Shown here in pieces: positions 1-7,992 of a DNA stretch of 64,000 bases; position 1 is the first letter of the stretch; each line of letters opens with the position of its first letter. Made by a program: the position numbers and the translations under genes. The stretch is from Clostridium grantii DSM 8605. Lineage in GTDB: Bacteria > Bacillota > Clostridia > Clostridiales > Clostridiaceae. The notes beneath the pieces were generated by a model. That model was not told where the DNA came from and searched no databases. It saw only the letters and a program-made list of their open reading frames with translations. The stretch spans positions 124,001 through 188,000 of the forward strand of contig NZ_FQXM01000003.1 of assembly GCF_900129965.1 (NCBI RefSeq), in the 5' to 3' direction.

Positions 1-94
1 AGGTTCCTTTCATTGTTCCATTAAAAGAATTACTGATTTTGCTTTTTATACTTTTCAATATTGTTTTTATAAATCCACTAAATTTAATAATCAT
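1..94 (-). CDS. Partial CDS, N-terminus only, unknown product
   Basis: Only the first 31 codons lie in the window; the gene runs off the left edge. The start is the ATG at 94-92, preceded on the minus strand by a GGTGGTGAG ribosome binding site seven bases upstream. An earlier ATG a few bases upstream is out of frame and stops at once. The readable N-terminus (MIIKFSGFIKTILKS...) is basic with hydrophobic residues and matches no family I recognise. It is divergent from gltX. The SD and open frame support it as real, but the piece is too short for a functional call. Confidence 0.4.
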   Translation of the reverse strand, partial: MIIKFSGFIKTILKSIKSKISNSFNGTMKGT

Positions 95-222
95 TTTTCA
101 TCTCACCACCACCATTTATTATAAACTAATAAAAGGTAGGAAGACAAGTATACAGTTTTCAATTCACTGCCTACCTTCAAATAAGGATTTCTCTATGATA
201 ATAATTTAACTTATCAATTATA

Positions 223-251
223 TTGACATAAAATGCCCCTTGTTATATGAT
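223..251 (+). promoter_or_regulatory. Sigma-A promoter of gltX
   Basis: TTGACA at 223-228 and TATGAT at 246-251 are separated by 17 bases, close to the sigma-A consensus. Transcription would start near 258, giving a leader of about 70 nt before the gltX ATG. No T-box motif is seen in this leader, unlike argS. Confidence 0.75.
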
Positions 252-330
252 AAAAATATCTATGCACAGGGTTTATGATTTTATTAATATAAACTGTAAG
301 CTGTAAACTAATTTATCGGGAGTGAAAAAA

Positions 331-1803
331 ATGGTAACTAATGAAGTAAGAACTAGATTTGCCCCTAGTCCTACAGGCTATATGCATGTAGGTAATTTGA
401 GAACTGCGCTTTATACTTATTTAATAGCTAAACATGATAACGGAAAATTTATTTTAAGAATAGAAGATACAGATCAAGAAAGATATGTAGAGGGTGCCGT
501 TGACGTAATTTATAACACTTTAAATTTAACTGGACTACATCATGACGAAGGTCCAGATGTGGGCGGTGAAGTTGGCCCATATATACAAAGCGAAAGAAAA
601 GGCATGTATATGGAACATGCTAAAAACCTTGTAGATAAAGGTGAAGCTTATTATTGTTTTTGTACAAAAGAAAGATTGGATGCTTTAAGAGCAGATGCAG
701 AAGCTAGAAAAGTTACCCCTAAATATGATAAGCATTGTAAACACTTAAGCAAAGAAGAAATAGAAAAGAATTTAGCAGAAGGAAAGCCTTTTGTAATTAG
801 ACAAAATAATCCTACTGATGGAGAAACTGTTTTTGAAGATGAAATTTACGGAACTATAAGAGTTGATAACTCTGAATTAGATGATATGATTCTTATAAAA
901 ACTGACGGACTTCCAACTTATAACTTTGCTAACGTAGTAGATGACCATTTAATGGGCATTACTCATGTAGTTCGTGGTAATGAGTATTTATCTTCTTCAC
1001 CAAAATATAATAGACTTTACAATGCTTTTGGATGGCCAGTACCTATCTACATACATTGCCCTCCAATAATGAAAGATTCTACTCAAAAATTAAGTAAAAG
1101 AAATGGAGACGCTTCTTTTGAAGATTTACTTAAAAAAGGATATTTAAAAGATGCTGTTATGAACTACATCGCTCTTTTAGGTTGGAACCCAGGAACAGAC
1201 GAAGAAATATTTAGTTTAGAAGAATTAGTTGGAAAATTTGATTACCACAACATAAGTAAATCTCCAGCGATATTTGATACGGTAAAACTTACTTGGATGA
1301 ATGGCGAGTATATAAAAGCTCTTTCACCAGAAAATTTTCATGAATTAGCATTAAAATACTATGAACAAGTATTTTCTCATGACAAAATGGATATTTTAGA
1401 TTTAGAGTTCATTAGTAGCTTAATTCAAACAAGATTAGGCGTATTAACAGAAATACCTGATATGGTCCAAATGTTTAATGAATTACCAGAACACAATATA
1501 TCTATATATGTTCATAAAAAAATGAAAACTAACTATGAGAATTCTTTAGAAGTATTAGAAAAAGCTCTTCCTATTTTACAAAACCTAGAACCATGGACTG
1601 TTGAATCCATTGAAAAAACTTGTATGGATTTAGTAGCAGAAATGGGCGTTAAAAATGGATTAGTTTTATGGCCACTTCGAACTGCTTTATCTGGTCAACC
1701 ATCTTCTCCAGGTGGAGTTTATGAGATTGGTAAAATAGTTGGAAAAGAAGAATCCCTTAAAAGAATTAGAGTTGGAATTAATAAATTGAAGACAGAAGCG
1801 TAA
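331..1803 (+). CDS. gltX: Glutamyl-tRNA synthetase
   Basis: Class I aminoacyl-tRNA synthetase charging tRNA-Glu (and, in bacteria that lack GlnRS, often tRNA-Gln for later amidation by GatCAB). The HIGH-type motif is seen as MHVG near residues 18-21 within APSPTGYMHVGNLRTAL, and the KMSKS-type motif as KLSKR near residue 253. The length, about 490 aa, is normal for the family. A GTG at 322 is in frame, but GGGAGTG at 318-324 is the Shine-Dalgarno itself, six bases before the ATG at 331, so 331 is chosen. A rho-independent terminator follows directly. Its last 89 codons recur, diverged, at 4148-4414. Confidence 0.97.
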   Translation: MVTNEVRTRFAPSPTGYMHVGNLRTALYTYLIAKHDNGKFILRIEDTDQERYVEGAVDVIYNTLNLTGLHHDEGPDVGGEVGPYIQSERKGMYMEHAKNLVDKGEAYYCFCTKERLDALRADAEARKVTPKYDKHCKHLSKEEIEKNLAEGKPFVIRQNNPTDGETVFEDEIYGTIRVDNSELDDMILIKTDGLPTYNFANVVDDHLMGITHVVRGNEYLSSSPKYNRLYNAFGWPVPIYIHCPPIMKDSTQKLSKRNGDASFEDLLKKGYLKDAVMNYIALLGWNPGTDEEIFSLEELVGKFDYHNISKSPAIFDTVKLTWMNGEYIKALSPENFHELALKYYEQVFSHDKMDILDLEFISSLIQTRLGVLTEIPDMVQMFNELPEHNISIYVHKKMKTNYENSLEVLEKALPILQNLEPWTVESIEKTCMDLVAEMGVKNGLVLWPLRTALSGQPSSPGGVYEIGKIVGKEESLKRIRVGINKLKTEA

Positions 1804-1827
1804 AAAAAGGCCTAAGGGCCTTTTTTA
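1803..1827 (+). terminator. gltX terminator
   Basis: A run of A, GGCC, a four-base loop (TAAG), GGCC and a run of T follow the stop codon of gltX. The same structure, with TGAG in the loop, recurs after the gltX fragment at 4413-4438. Confidence 0.85.
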
Positions 1828-1830
1828 GTT

Positions 1831-1858
1831 GACAGTGGAGAGTGGATAGTGGACAGTT
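1831..1858. repeat. Heptamer-period repeat, about four units
   Basis: Just past the gltX terminator the sequence reads TTGACAG TGGAGAG TGGATAG TGGACAG, a 7-base period. It is the reverse-complement form of the CTATCCA/CTATTAA arrays at 11882, 18595 and 40391. Confidence 0.6.
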
Positions 1859-1898
1859 AAAGTCAAAAAATCTTATACTCCGCACAATGTATTGTAAT

Positions 1899-1928
1899 AT
1901 CCCTATATTTAATTTTAGGGATTTTTTT
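1899..1928 (+). terminator. Hairpin with T-run, possible terminator
   Basis: ATCCCTA (1899-1905) and TAGGGAT (1916-1922) form a 7-bp stem followed by a run of T. No gene lies just upstream on the plus strand apart from gltX, which already has its own terminator. The remaining bases from 1930 to 2083 hold no clear gene, only possible decayed transposase sequence on the minus strand. Confidence 0.45.
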
Positions 1929-2083
1929 AACCTGTGTTTTTAATAAAAAAAATAGTTTCTACTATCTTTTTATAATTTAATTTCCTCAAATCTTTTTAGG
2001 CGGTAGCCTTCTGGTATTTACAGATACCAAAATTAAAACATAGCCCAAAAGACAATGCTGACGTAATGAAAATTTGTTTATTT

Positions 2084-2800
2084 TTATTTATTCCAACAAA
2101 AGACATCTTCAGAAATACTTAAATATTTTAATATCTTTTTATGACTTTCACTTAGAGGCTTAGATAAAGAACGATATTTCTTTACATCAACCATTACTCC
2201 ATTGGCTACGCCTATAACCATTTTAATCTGCTTTTTATCTTGTCTTTTTTGTTTACTTTGACCAAAGTCTATAGATATTACACCTTCTTTAAGTTCTTCT
2301 GTTTCATAAGTACCCCACATTACTTTTGAAGTTGTATCATAATTTATATTTGTTACTTCTATTCCATAATTAGCAAAGGCTTGAGAACTTAGTGATCCGA
2401 AAATTTTTCTTGGACCAGCTTCATAAAATGCATCTAAAAACTTGCCAAATCTATCATAATTAATTTGGCTTAAACTGATAGGATAGTGAAATATTCCTCC
2501 TAGATCTTTCTCTTTATAATATTCATTTAGTAAATATAGTGGATGATGATTATCGCAAATATTTACAATCATCATCTCAGCCATGATTCCATAAGGAATA
2601 TCAGTGTTTCACCCCAAATTTTTTTCTAAATTCATGTTAAATATTTCAGGTAATTTCATCTGTTCACAAAGACCTACTATAAAATTCATTTTACCATGGT
2701 AGTACATTTCTAAGTTAACTGATAACAAATCATTTATATCCATAAGTTTACTCACCCTCATAAAGTATTTTATGAATATATTCGACAAAAAAGCTGACAT
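2084..2800 (-). pseudogene. IS1634-like (DUF4277-type) transposase remnant, in-frame stop and 3' truncation
   Basis: Two open stretches, 2800-2609 and 2608-2084, are in the same frame and separated only by a TGA at 2611-2609. Read through, they give one protein of about 238 residues. The first part carries the N-terminal region found in IS1634-type transposases (DINDLLSVNLEMYYHGKM). The second carries the start of the DDE core (NINYDTTSKVMWGTYE, then GVISIDFGQSKQKRQDKKQ). Intact members of this family usually exceed 500 residues, so the C-terminal half, with the remaining acidic residues, is missing. No terminal inverted repeats were recognised. Family placement comes from motif memory. Inactivation is clear from the stop and truncation. 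The first ATG may not be the original start. Confidence 0.75.
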
Positions 2801-2925
2801 TCATTTTTGTAAATTATTGTAGATGAGTTGCTTTTAAGTAAATAATTAGTTTTAAAATTCATTCAGCGCAATATGAGATAAAAGTGAAAAAAATATTCCT
2901 TAAGTTGATGTCTATGGGGTATGTT

Positions 2926-2957
2926 AACAAAATTGTGCTTTTGTTTACAATTTTGTT
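2926..2957. repeat. Perfect 11-bp inverted repeat, 10-base spacer
   Basis: AACAAAATTGT at 2926-2936 is matched by ACAATTTTGTT at 2947-2957. It lies in the roughly 340-base gap between the transposase remnant and the nuclease gene. There is no long T-run, so it could be an old element end, an operator or a weak hairpin. The rest of the gap (2801-3143) is AT-rich and, apart from the promoter near 3034, shows nothing else. Confidence 0.45.
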
Positions 2958-3033
2958 TTGCTATCAATCAATAAAATAGTTAGCAAATTGAATTACAAGA
3001 TCTGTTTAGTAAGATGATGTGAATAAATTTCTG

Positions 3034-3042
3034 TGCTATAAT
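3034..3042 (+). promoter_or_regulatory. Extended -10 promoter for the nuclease gene
   Basis: TGCTATAAT fits the extended -10 consensus TGNTATAAT. No good -35 box lies 17 bases upstream. It is about 100 bases before the ATG at 3144. Confidence 0.5.
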
Positions 3043-3143
3043 ATAAGAAAGAACTCATATGAATTAGAATGAATAAGTGAATAAAATTATGGCTAAAATT
3101 ATATATATGTAGCTATCAAATAATAGGAAGTGAATATAGTATT

Positions 3144-4052
3144 ATGAATAATAGTAAGTTTAATTTGGATAGTAATGAATATAATGATGATTTTATAATG
3201 TCACCTAAGGTGGACTTTGTATTTAAATTAATTTTTGGAGATGAAAAGAATAAAGATGTTTTAATTGCATTTTTAAGTGCTGTTTTGAGATTGCCAAAGG
3301 AAGAATTTAAAGGTATAGAATTATTAAATACAGAGCTATTAAGAGAGTTTAAAGAAGATAAAAAAGGAATTTTAGATATAAGAGTAAAGACAAAAAATAA
3401 TGAGCATATTGATATAGAGATACAAATATTACCTACTGAATATATGGCAGAAAGAACATTATTTTATTGGTCAAAGATGTATAATAGTCAAGTTGTACCA
3501 GGTGATACTTATGACAAACTAAAAAAGTGTATCACTATAAATATTGTTGATTTTGAACGCATACCGTTAAATAAGATACACACAACATTTCATATTTTGG
3601 AAGATGAGACAGGATATAAATTAACTGATGTATTAGAGGTGCATTTTTTAGAATTACCAAAACTTGCCAAATTGAATAGTTTAAAAGATATAGATGACCC
3701 TATACTAGAATGGCTTGAATTTATAGATGCAAAGTCAAAGGAGGGAATGGAAATGTTAGCAGAAAGAAATGAAAACATTAAGGCAGCGTATGAAATATTA
3801 CAAAGAGTAAGTAAAAGTAAAGAAGCAAGAAGAGCTTATGAATCTAGACAAGCAGAAATTATGGATCAGTTAACCAGAGAAAAAACAGCCAGAGAACAAG
3901 GTATAAGAGAAGGTATAAAAGAGGGTATAAAAGAAGGTATAATTAAAACGGCTAAACAGCTATTAATTATGGATATGGACCCAATGGCTATAGTTAAAGC
4001 AACAGGCTTGAGCGAAGAAGAAGTTGAAATGTTAAGAAAAAGTTTGCACTAA
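3144..4052 (+). CDS. Rpn-family PD-(D/E)XK nuclease / transposase-like protein
   Basis: 302 aa protein of the Rpn / PDDEXK-nuclease 'putative transposase' family, widespread and multicopy in Firmicutes. Members characterised in E. coli are DNA endonucleases that promote recombination. The N-terminal family signature is seen (KVDFVFKLIFGDEKNKDVL), and the nuclease core shows Asp78 in GILDIR and E92-x-Q94 in DIEIQI, a D...ExQ variant. The C-terminus has a charged repeat (REGIKEGIKEGI) followed by a helical tail ending in GLSEEEVEMLRKSLH, as is common in the family. The SD GGAAGTG precedes the ATG. It lies inside the segment bracketed by the two gltX 3' ends, which suggests it arrived with that segment. 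Confidence 0.85.
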   Translation: MNNSKFNLDSNEYNDDFIMSPKVDFVFKLIFGDEKNKDVLIAFLSAVLRLPKEEFKGIELLNTELLREFKEDKKGILDIRVKTKNNEHIDIEIQILPTEYMAERTLFYWSKMYNSQVVPGDTYDKLKKCITINIVDFERIPLNKIHTTFHILEDETGYKLTDVLEVHFLELPKLAKLNSLKDIDDPILEWLEFIDAKSKEGMEMLAERNENIKAAYEILQRVSKSKEARRAYESRQAEIMDQLTREKTAREQGIREGIKEGIKEGIIKTAKQLLIMDMDPMAIVKATGLSEEEVEMLRKSLH

Positions 4053-4144
4053 AGTCTAATCGAAAAGATAAATAGCAAACAAAAATCTCCTCTCGTTCCG
4101 CTCTAGGAAATTTTTGTAAGCACCTCTGGGGTGCAAAATTTTAC
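4053..4144. other. Junction sequence between the nuclease gene and the gltX fragment
   Basis: This short non-coding stretch is locally richer in GC than its surroundings. It contains a small palindrome, GCACC-TCTGG-GGTGC, at 4120-4134. The gltX-like sequence begins about 10 bases after it, so this is the downstream boundary of the inserted segment. It could also serve as a terminator for the nuclease gene; there is no good T-run. Confidence 0.4.
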
Positions 4145-4414
4145 AATGAAAATTCATTACAAGTATTAGAAAAAGCTCTTCCAATTTTACAACATTTAGA
4201 ACTATGGACAGTAGAATCTATAGAAAAAACTTGTATGGATTTAGTAGCTGAAATGGGTGTTAAAAACGGACTAGTTTTATGGCCACTCAGAACTGCCTTA
4301 TCTGGTCAACCATCTTCTCCAGGTGGAGTTTATGAGATCGGTAAAATAGTCGGAAAAGAAGAATCCCTTAAGAGAATTAGAGTTGGAATCAATAAATTGA
4401 AAACAGAAGCTTAA
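4145..4414 (+). pseudogene. gltX: gltX 3'-end fragment (diverged duplicate)
   Basis: An open frame with no start encodes the last 89 residues of GltX and ends at the same stop, followed by the same terminator. Aligned by eye to 1537-1803, I count 25 base differences in 267; only three change an amino acid (E to Q, N to H, P to L) and 22 are silent. So both copies were under coding constraint for most of their divergence, which does not fit a recent local duplication that then decayed. The simplest reading is that a segment carrying its own gltX 3' end joined the chromosome here and displaced the old 3' end. Which copy is native is not known. Confidence 0.9.
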
Positions 4415-4438
4415 AAAAAGGCCTGAGGGCCTTTTTTT
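4413..4438. terminator. Bidirectional terminator: gltX fragment and pil operon
   Basis: A7-GGCC-TGAG-GGCC-T8. It has A and T runs on both sides, so it can also end the minus-strand pil operon, whose last stop codon (pilD) is 24 bases away. It is a second copy of the gltX terminator. Confidence 0.8.
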
Positions 4439-4462
4439 TGGTGGAAATCATATTAAATTACT

Positions 4463-5212
4463 CTAAATAATCAACGCCAAATACCATTGAAAAAATTTAT
4501 CCCAGTATAATGCTAAAAGAAATGCTGCCAGTGCAATGTATGGACCAAAAGCGATGTAATCTTTTCTGCTTTTAATTTTACTTAAAATCAATATCATACC
4601 TATTATCCCTGCTAATAAAGCTGAAAAGAAGAAGGTAACTATGCTAAGTTTAAATCCTAAAAACAATCCACAGATACCTAAAATTTCAACATCTCCCCAT
4701 CCCATACCATGGGTGGTTAATATTATTAAGGTTATAATACCTGCTCCAAAAGCCGCACCGTATATATATGTTAAAAATGGATTTCCTAAAAATACATTTA
4801 TTAAAACAAAAATAATCCCTGTTATTAATCCAAATAAAGTAGTACTAAAATATACATCTGTAGTATTTAAATCAATAAAACCTACTATTATCAAATAACT
4901 AGCAAATACCAAGAATTTAATTGTTTCTATAGAATATCCAAACTCTTTATACACCAATACAAAAATTATCCCTGTAAGAATTTCAAATAAAGGATATTTT
5001 ATTGAAATTTTATCTCCACAATACCTACACTTTCCCTTTAAAAATACCCAACTCAAAACTGGAAATAAATCCACAGCCTTCAGTTTTTTTCCACAGGAAG
5101 TACAATGTGATGGTGGATAAGCTATTGACTCCTGCCTTGGAATTCTATATATACATACATTAAAAAAACTTCCGAATACTAATCCATATATAAAAACGAA
5201 TAAAAAATCCAT
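4463..5212 (-). CDS. pilD: Prepilin leader peptidase / N-methyltransferase
   Basis: A24-family aspartic peptidase in the membrane; it cleaves class III leaders of the prepilins encoded upstream and methylates the new N-terminus. The N-terminal domain shows the signature GSFFNVCIYRIP followed by two CxxC pairs (CTSC, CRYC), the zinc-binding type linked to methylation. The catalytic aspartates are expected in VGFIDLNTTD and in GMGWGDVEILG. About eight hydrophobic segments fill the 249 residues, which is full length. AGGAG precedes the ATG. It is the last gene of the pil operon, and all five prepilin-like substrates are encoded in the same transcript. Confidence 0.95.
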   Translation of the reverse strand: MDFLFVFIYGLVFGSFFNVCIYRIPRQESIAYPPSHCTSCGKKLKAVDLFPVLSWVFLKGKCRYCGDKISIKYPLFEILTGIIFVLVYKEFGYSIETIKFLVFASYLIIVGFIDLNTTDVYFSTTLFGLITGIIFVLINVFLGNPFLTYIYGAAFGAGIITLIILTTHGMGWGDVEILGICGLFLGFKLSIVTFFFSALLAGIIGMILILSKIKSRKDYIAFGPYIALAAFLLALYWDKFFQWYLALII

Positions 5213-5404
5213 ATTTTTCTCCTATCATTAATCACTAAGATATTTATTTATAATCATTGCCCTTAATATCTTTAATATACAGTTTAGGTTTTTCTTCTAT
5301 TACATACCTAATCCTTCTCTCTGATATTCTCATATCTAAATTTCCCTGTACTATTTCCATGGCTATTGTCAATTAATTTATCAAAATATTCATATATAGT
5401 TATT
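5213..5404 (-). other. Gap with a possible decayed coding remnant
   Basis: Between pilD and the large prepilin gene the minus strand has two short open stretches in different frames. One starts just after the previous stop (TIYEYFDKLIDNSHGNSTG) and the other follows (RRIRYVIEEKPKLYIKDIKG). Together they look like one short protein broken by a frameshift, but I recognise no family and see no ribosome binding site. It may be a decayed small pilus gene or chance. Confidence 0.3.
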
Positions 5405-6694
5405 TTAGTTCACTGGAATTTTGTTATTCGCATCAAAATAATTGCTTATATTATTTAATTTTAATGTTGTATCTCCATCTATTGTACTAAATGTACCACC
5501 TGATATAATTACACCTTCAAACTTTTTTTTGGTAAACTTAATATTTTTTTTTGCTATCAATACTCCTTTAAATTCTTTATCGGAATTACCATTAGTTCCT
5601 AAAGTTATATTTCCCTCACTCACTATGATAATAGAATCTGATATGTCCTTATTATAAGTAAAACTGCAATCTACTTTACTATAAATTTTATCTCCATAAC
5701 TTATGTTGATTGAACTACTATTATTAATTGTATACCCATTACTTACGTACCAAGATTCATCCTTTAATTCAATTTTATAATCCGGAAAATTAAATTGATA
5801 ATTCTTATCAACTATTCCCGATACATTTTGTAACCTGTTGTTTGTGATTGTACTATTGCTATAATTTATAGTAGCACTTCCACCTAAATGCAAATCACCA
5901 TCTAAATATCCATTATTATTTATTATCAAATTTCCCTTTACATATGTTTCTCCAAACAAGTATTTTCCTCCTGATATACTCAGGTTATTTTCAGTATAAA
6001 CAGTTCCATAAAATTTCTTATTGTTGTTCAACTCTAAGTTACCTTTAACATAAATTTTACTGGCTTTAACTTCAGTTCCACCACTAATAATACTTGTGGA
6101 GTATAAATCTCCATTAATTACAATTGAATTACTGCCAGCATCAATTTGCTTACCATTAAAAGACATTGCTGTAGAGTAAAAAACTAAATTTTCTGGTAGT
6201 GAGCTATTTTCTTGTGATTCTTGTTGTGTATCATCTATACTTCCACTCACTCCACTAAAAGATATTCCCATTCTAAAATATAAACTAGTTTCAATAGTTT
6301 CTGTTATATCACCCATACCAGCAATAACTGTCACCTTTATGCCATCATCTTCATCAGATCCCTCAGGTACACTTACAACTATAGATTTAATATTTGATGC
6401 AATAATCCTAGTACCCTCTTTAAATTCATTATTCTCTAGTTTAAAACTATTTTTATCAAATTTAAAGATTGATGATGAATCTCCACTATATGATGTACTA
6501 TTCAATGTAGCATTAGAAAATGCATTAATAACACTTTGCGCTGCATGTTGTAAATCTGCTTTATCTTCTACATTATTCAAGCTCTTATAATTAGACAAGA
6601 AAAAAGTAGAGGTTGTTCCCATAACAACACCTAAAATTCCAATAACTATTATTAGCTCTATTAAAGTTATGGCTTTTTTTCTACTTTTAATCAA
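5405..6694 (-). CDS. Large prepilin-like protein with a predicted beta-helical C-terminal part
   Basis: About 429 aa. The N-terminus is a class III leader and pilin helix: a basic leader, then A|ITLIELIIVIGILGV with Glu at mature position 5 and Ala, not the usual Gly, before the cleavage site. Residues up to about 150 resemble a minor pilin head. From about residue 170 onward the sequence is Ser/Asn/Gly-rich with short repeating hydrophobic strands (KGNLELNNNK, KGNLIINNNGYLDG, LHLGGSATI), suggesting a right-handed beta-helix like polymer-forming or adhesin domains. AAGGTG sits six bases before a TTG at 6694; a GTG at 6703 is also possible. Probably a tip or adhesive minor pilin; the role is inferred. 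Confidence 0.75.
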   Translation of the reverse strand: MIKSRKKAITLIELIIVIGILGVVMGTTSTFFLSNYKSLNNVEDKADLQHAAQSVINAFSNATLNSTSYSGDSSSIFKFDKNSFKLENNEFKEGTRIIASNIKSIVVSVPEGSDEDDGIKVTVIAGMGDITETIETSLYFRMGISFSGVSGSIDDTQQESQENSSLPENLVFYSTAMSFNGKQIDAGSNSIVINGDLYSTSIISGGTEVKASKIYVKGNLELNNNKKFYGTVYTENNLSISGGKYLFGETYVKGNLIINNNGYLDGDLHLGGSATINYSNSTITNNRLQNVSGIVDKNYQFNFPDYKIELKDESWYVSNGYTINNSSSINISYGDKIYSKVDCSFTYNKDISDSIIIVSEGNITLGTNGNSDKEFKGVLIAKKNIKFTKKKFEGVIISGGTFSTIDGDTTLKLNNISNYFDANNKIPVN

Positions 6695-6713
6695 ATTATT
6701 CACCTTCTTTAAA

Positions 6714-7166
6714 CTATTTAAAGATTTTTTCTGTTAATGCTACAGAAAATCCTTGTCCATTACCGATAATTTCAAAATTTCCAATGACAGTTTCATTGTT
6801 TTTATAAGTTGAAGTAACTACTATTTTTAAAGTGGTATTTATTTGTGAACTAATACTAATCTTTAAATCCCCATTATATAAATTGTCAAAATAGCTATTT
6901 GACTTATTGTTAAATTCAGTTTCTATCTTACTTTTTAAAGCATTTAAAGTAGTTCCACTCTCAACTTCACTGCTTAACTTTACTATTGCACCATAACTTT
7001 GATCAATACCACCTTCAGCAATATATCTGTCTGCATAACTGTCACTAACTTGCTTTCTAAGTTTAAAATTTGAAAAAGAATAACTAATAATTGCAGTTCC
7101 TATCAAACTTAAAACCATCAAAGCTATTAAAACCATTAATAAAGCTGATCCTTTTTTCTTAACCAT
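6714..7166 (-). CDS. PilX/GspK-like minor pilin
   Basis: 150 aa. A short basic leader (MVKKKG) is followed by the hydrophobic helix SALLMVLIALMVLSLIG. Mature position 5 is Met, not Glu. Loss of Glu5 is typical of PilX/GspK-type subunits that sit at the fibre tip. The motif YADRYIAEGGIDQSYG (a run ending in AEGG/AEAG before a helix) is a hallmark of PilX-like proteins. AGGAAGTG precedes the ATG. It lies between two other prepilin genes with gaps of about 10-20 bases, so it is co-transcribed. Function is assigned by class only. Confidence 0.75.
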   Translation of the reverse strand: MVKKKGSALLMVLIALMVLSLIGTAIISYSFSNFKLRKQVSDSYADRYIAEGGIDQSYGAIVKLSSEVESGTTLNALKSKIETEFNNKSNSYFDNLYNGDLKISISSQINTTLKIVVTSTYKNNETVIGNFEIIGNGQGFSVALTEKIFK

Positions 7167-7177
7167 ATAATCACTTC

Positions 7178-7969
7178 CTAATTATAAATAGGTTTGTATC
7201 CTTCAAAGGTTTGATATACTTTACTTTCATCTTTTACTTCAACAATAATTTTATACATTGAAAAGCTCATATTTTGACCTGATTCTCCTGTGTTTCCAAC
7301 GATCTTTTCATTACTATTCATTATACCATCACCATCTTTTATAACTGAAATAGTATTTGGTACTGTATAAAATATATATATCTTATCTGTACTATTATTA
7401 TAATTTTGATTATTAAAAGTTACTTCAAAATTATGCACCGTATTATTAATAAAATTAATATTAACATCATACTTTGAATTCACTGGAATACTAATTGAAG
7501 TACTATTATTTTCAAAATTAATATTATCATTTTTATAAAATATCTTTATTTTATCACTATTCTTTATTTGATAGTTTATTGTCTTGTTATTATTTGATGC
7601 ATACAATATATAATTGTTATTTTCACTTTTTACTTCAATATTTATAACATTTTCTTCTGGTATAGAGTTATTTGAGCCTTCATTAGCTAAAACTTCATAT
7701 TTTGATAATTCAATAATTTTTTCAGTAACTGAAAATCCGTTTTCTTCATAAGGTCCAGTGATTCCAGAAGTAACATCTTTACTATTTTTTAAAAACTCAA
7801 ATTTTTGTTGACCCAATGCCAAAGCCTGAATCTCATCCTCCGACTTCCCATTTATCTTAGCACTAGTTACCACTAAAGAAAAAACAGGAGTAATTATAAT
7901 CCCAAGTAAAGCTATACTAATTATCAATTCTAGTAAAGTAACACCCTTAGATTTTCTCCTGTTTTTCAT
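7178..7969 (-). CDS. PilV/GspI-type minor prepilin
   Basis: 263 aa with leader MKNRRKSKG|VTLLELIISIALLGI, Glu at mature position 5, then TPVFSLVVTSAKIN, a pattern common to PilV/GspI/GspJ-type minor pilins. The head domain is Asn/Ser-rich and not recognisable. GAGGTG precedes the ATG. With the PilX-like and large prepilin genes it likely forms the initiating tip complex of the pilus. That last point is inferred from gene order in other type IV pilus and type II secretion operons. Confidence 0.75.
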   Translation of the reverse strand: MKNRRKSKGVTLLELIISIALLGIIITPVFSLVVTSAKINGKSEDEIQALALGQQKFEFLKNSKDVTSGITGPYEENGFSVTEKIIELSKYEVLANEGSNNSIPEENVINIEVKSENNNYILYASNNNKTINYQIKNSDKIKIFYKNDNINFENNSTSISIPVNSKYDVNINFINNTVHNFEVTFNNQNYNNSTDKIYIFYTVPNTISVIKDGDGIMNSNEKIVGNTGESGQNMSFSMYKIIVEVKDESKVYQTFEGYKPIYN

Positions 7970-7992
7970 ATTATATTTACACCTCTTTATTT

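Noticed and set aside
121..180. AAGGTAGG...CCTACCTT inverted repeat as a gltX riboswitch or terminator
   Set aside because: It lies upstream of the gltX promoter, has a 29-base loop and no T-run, so it is not in the gltX leader and has no clear role.
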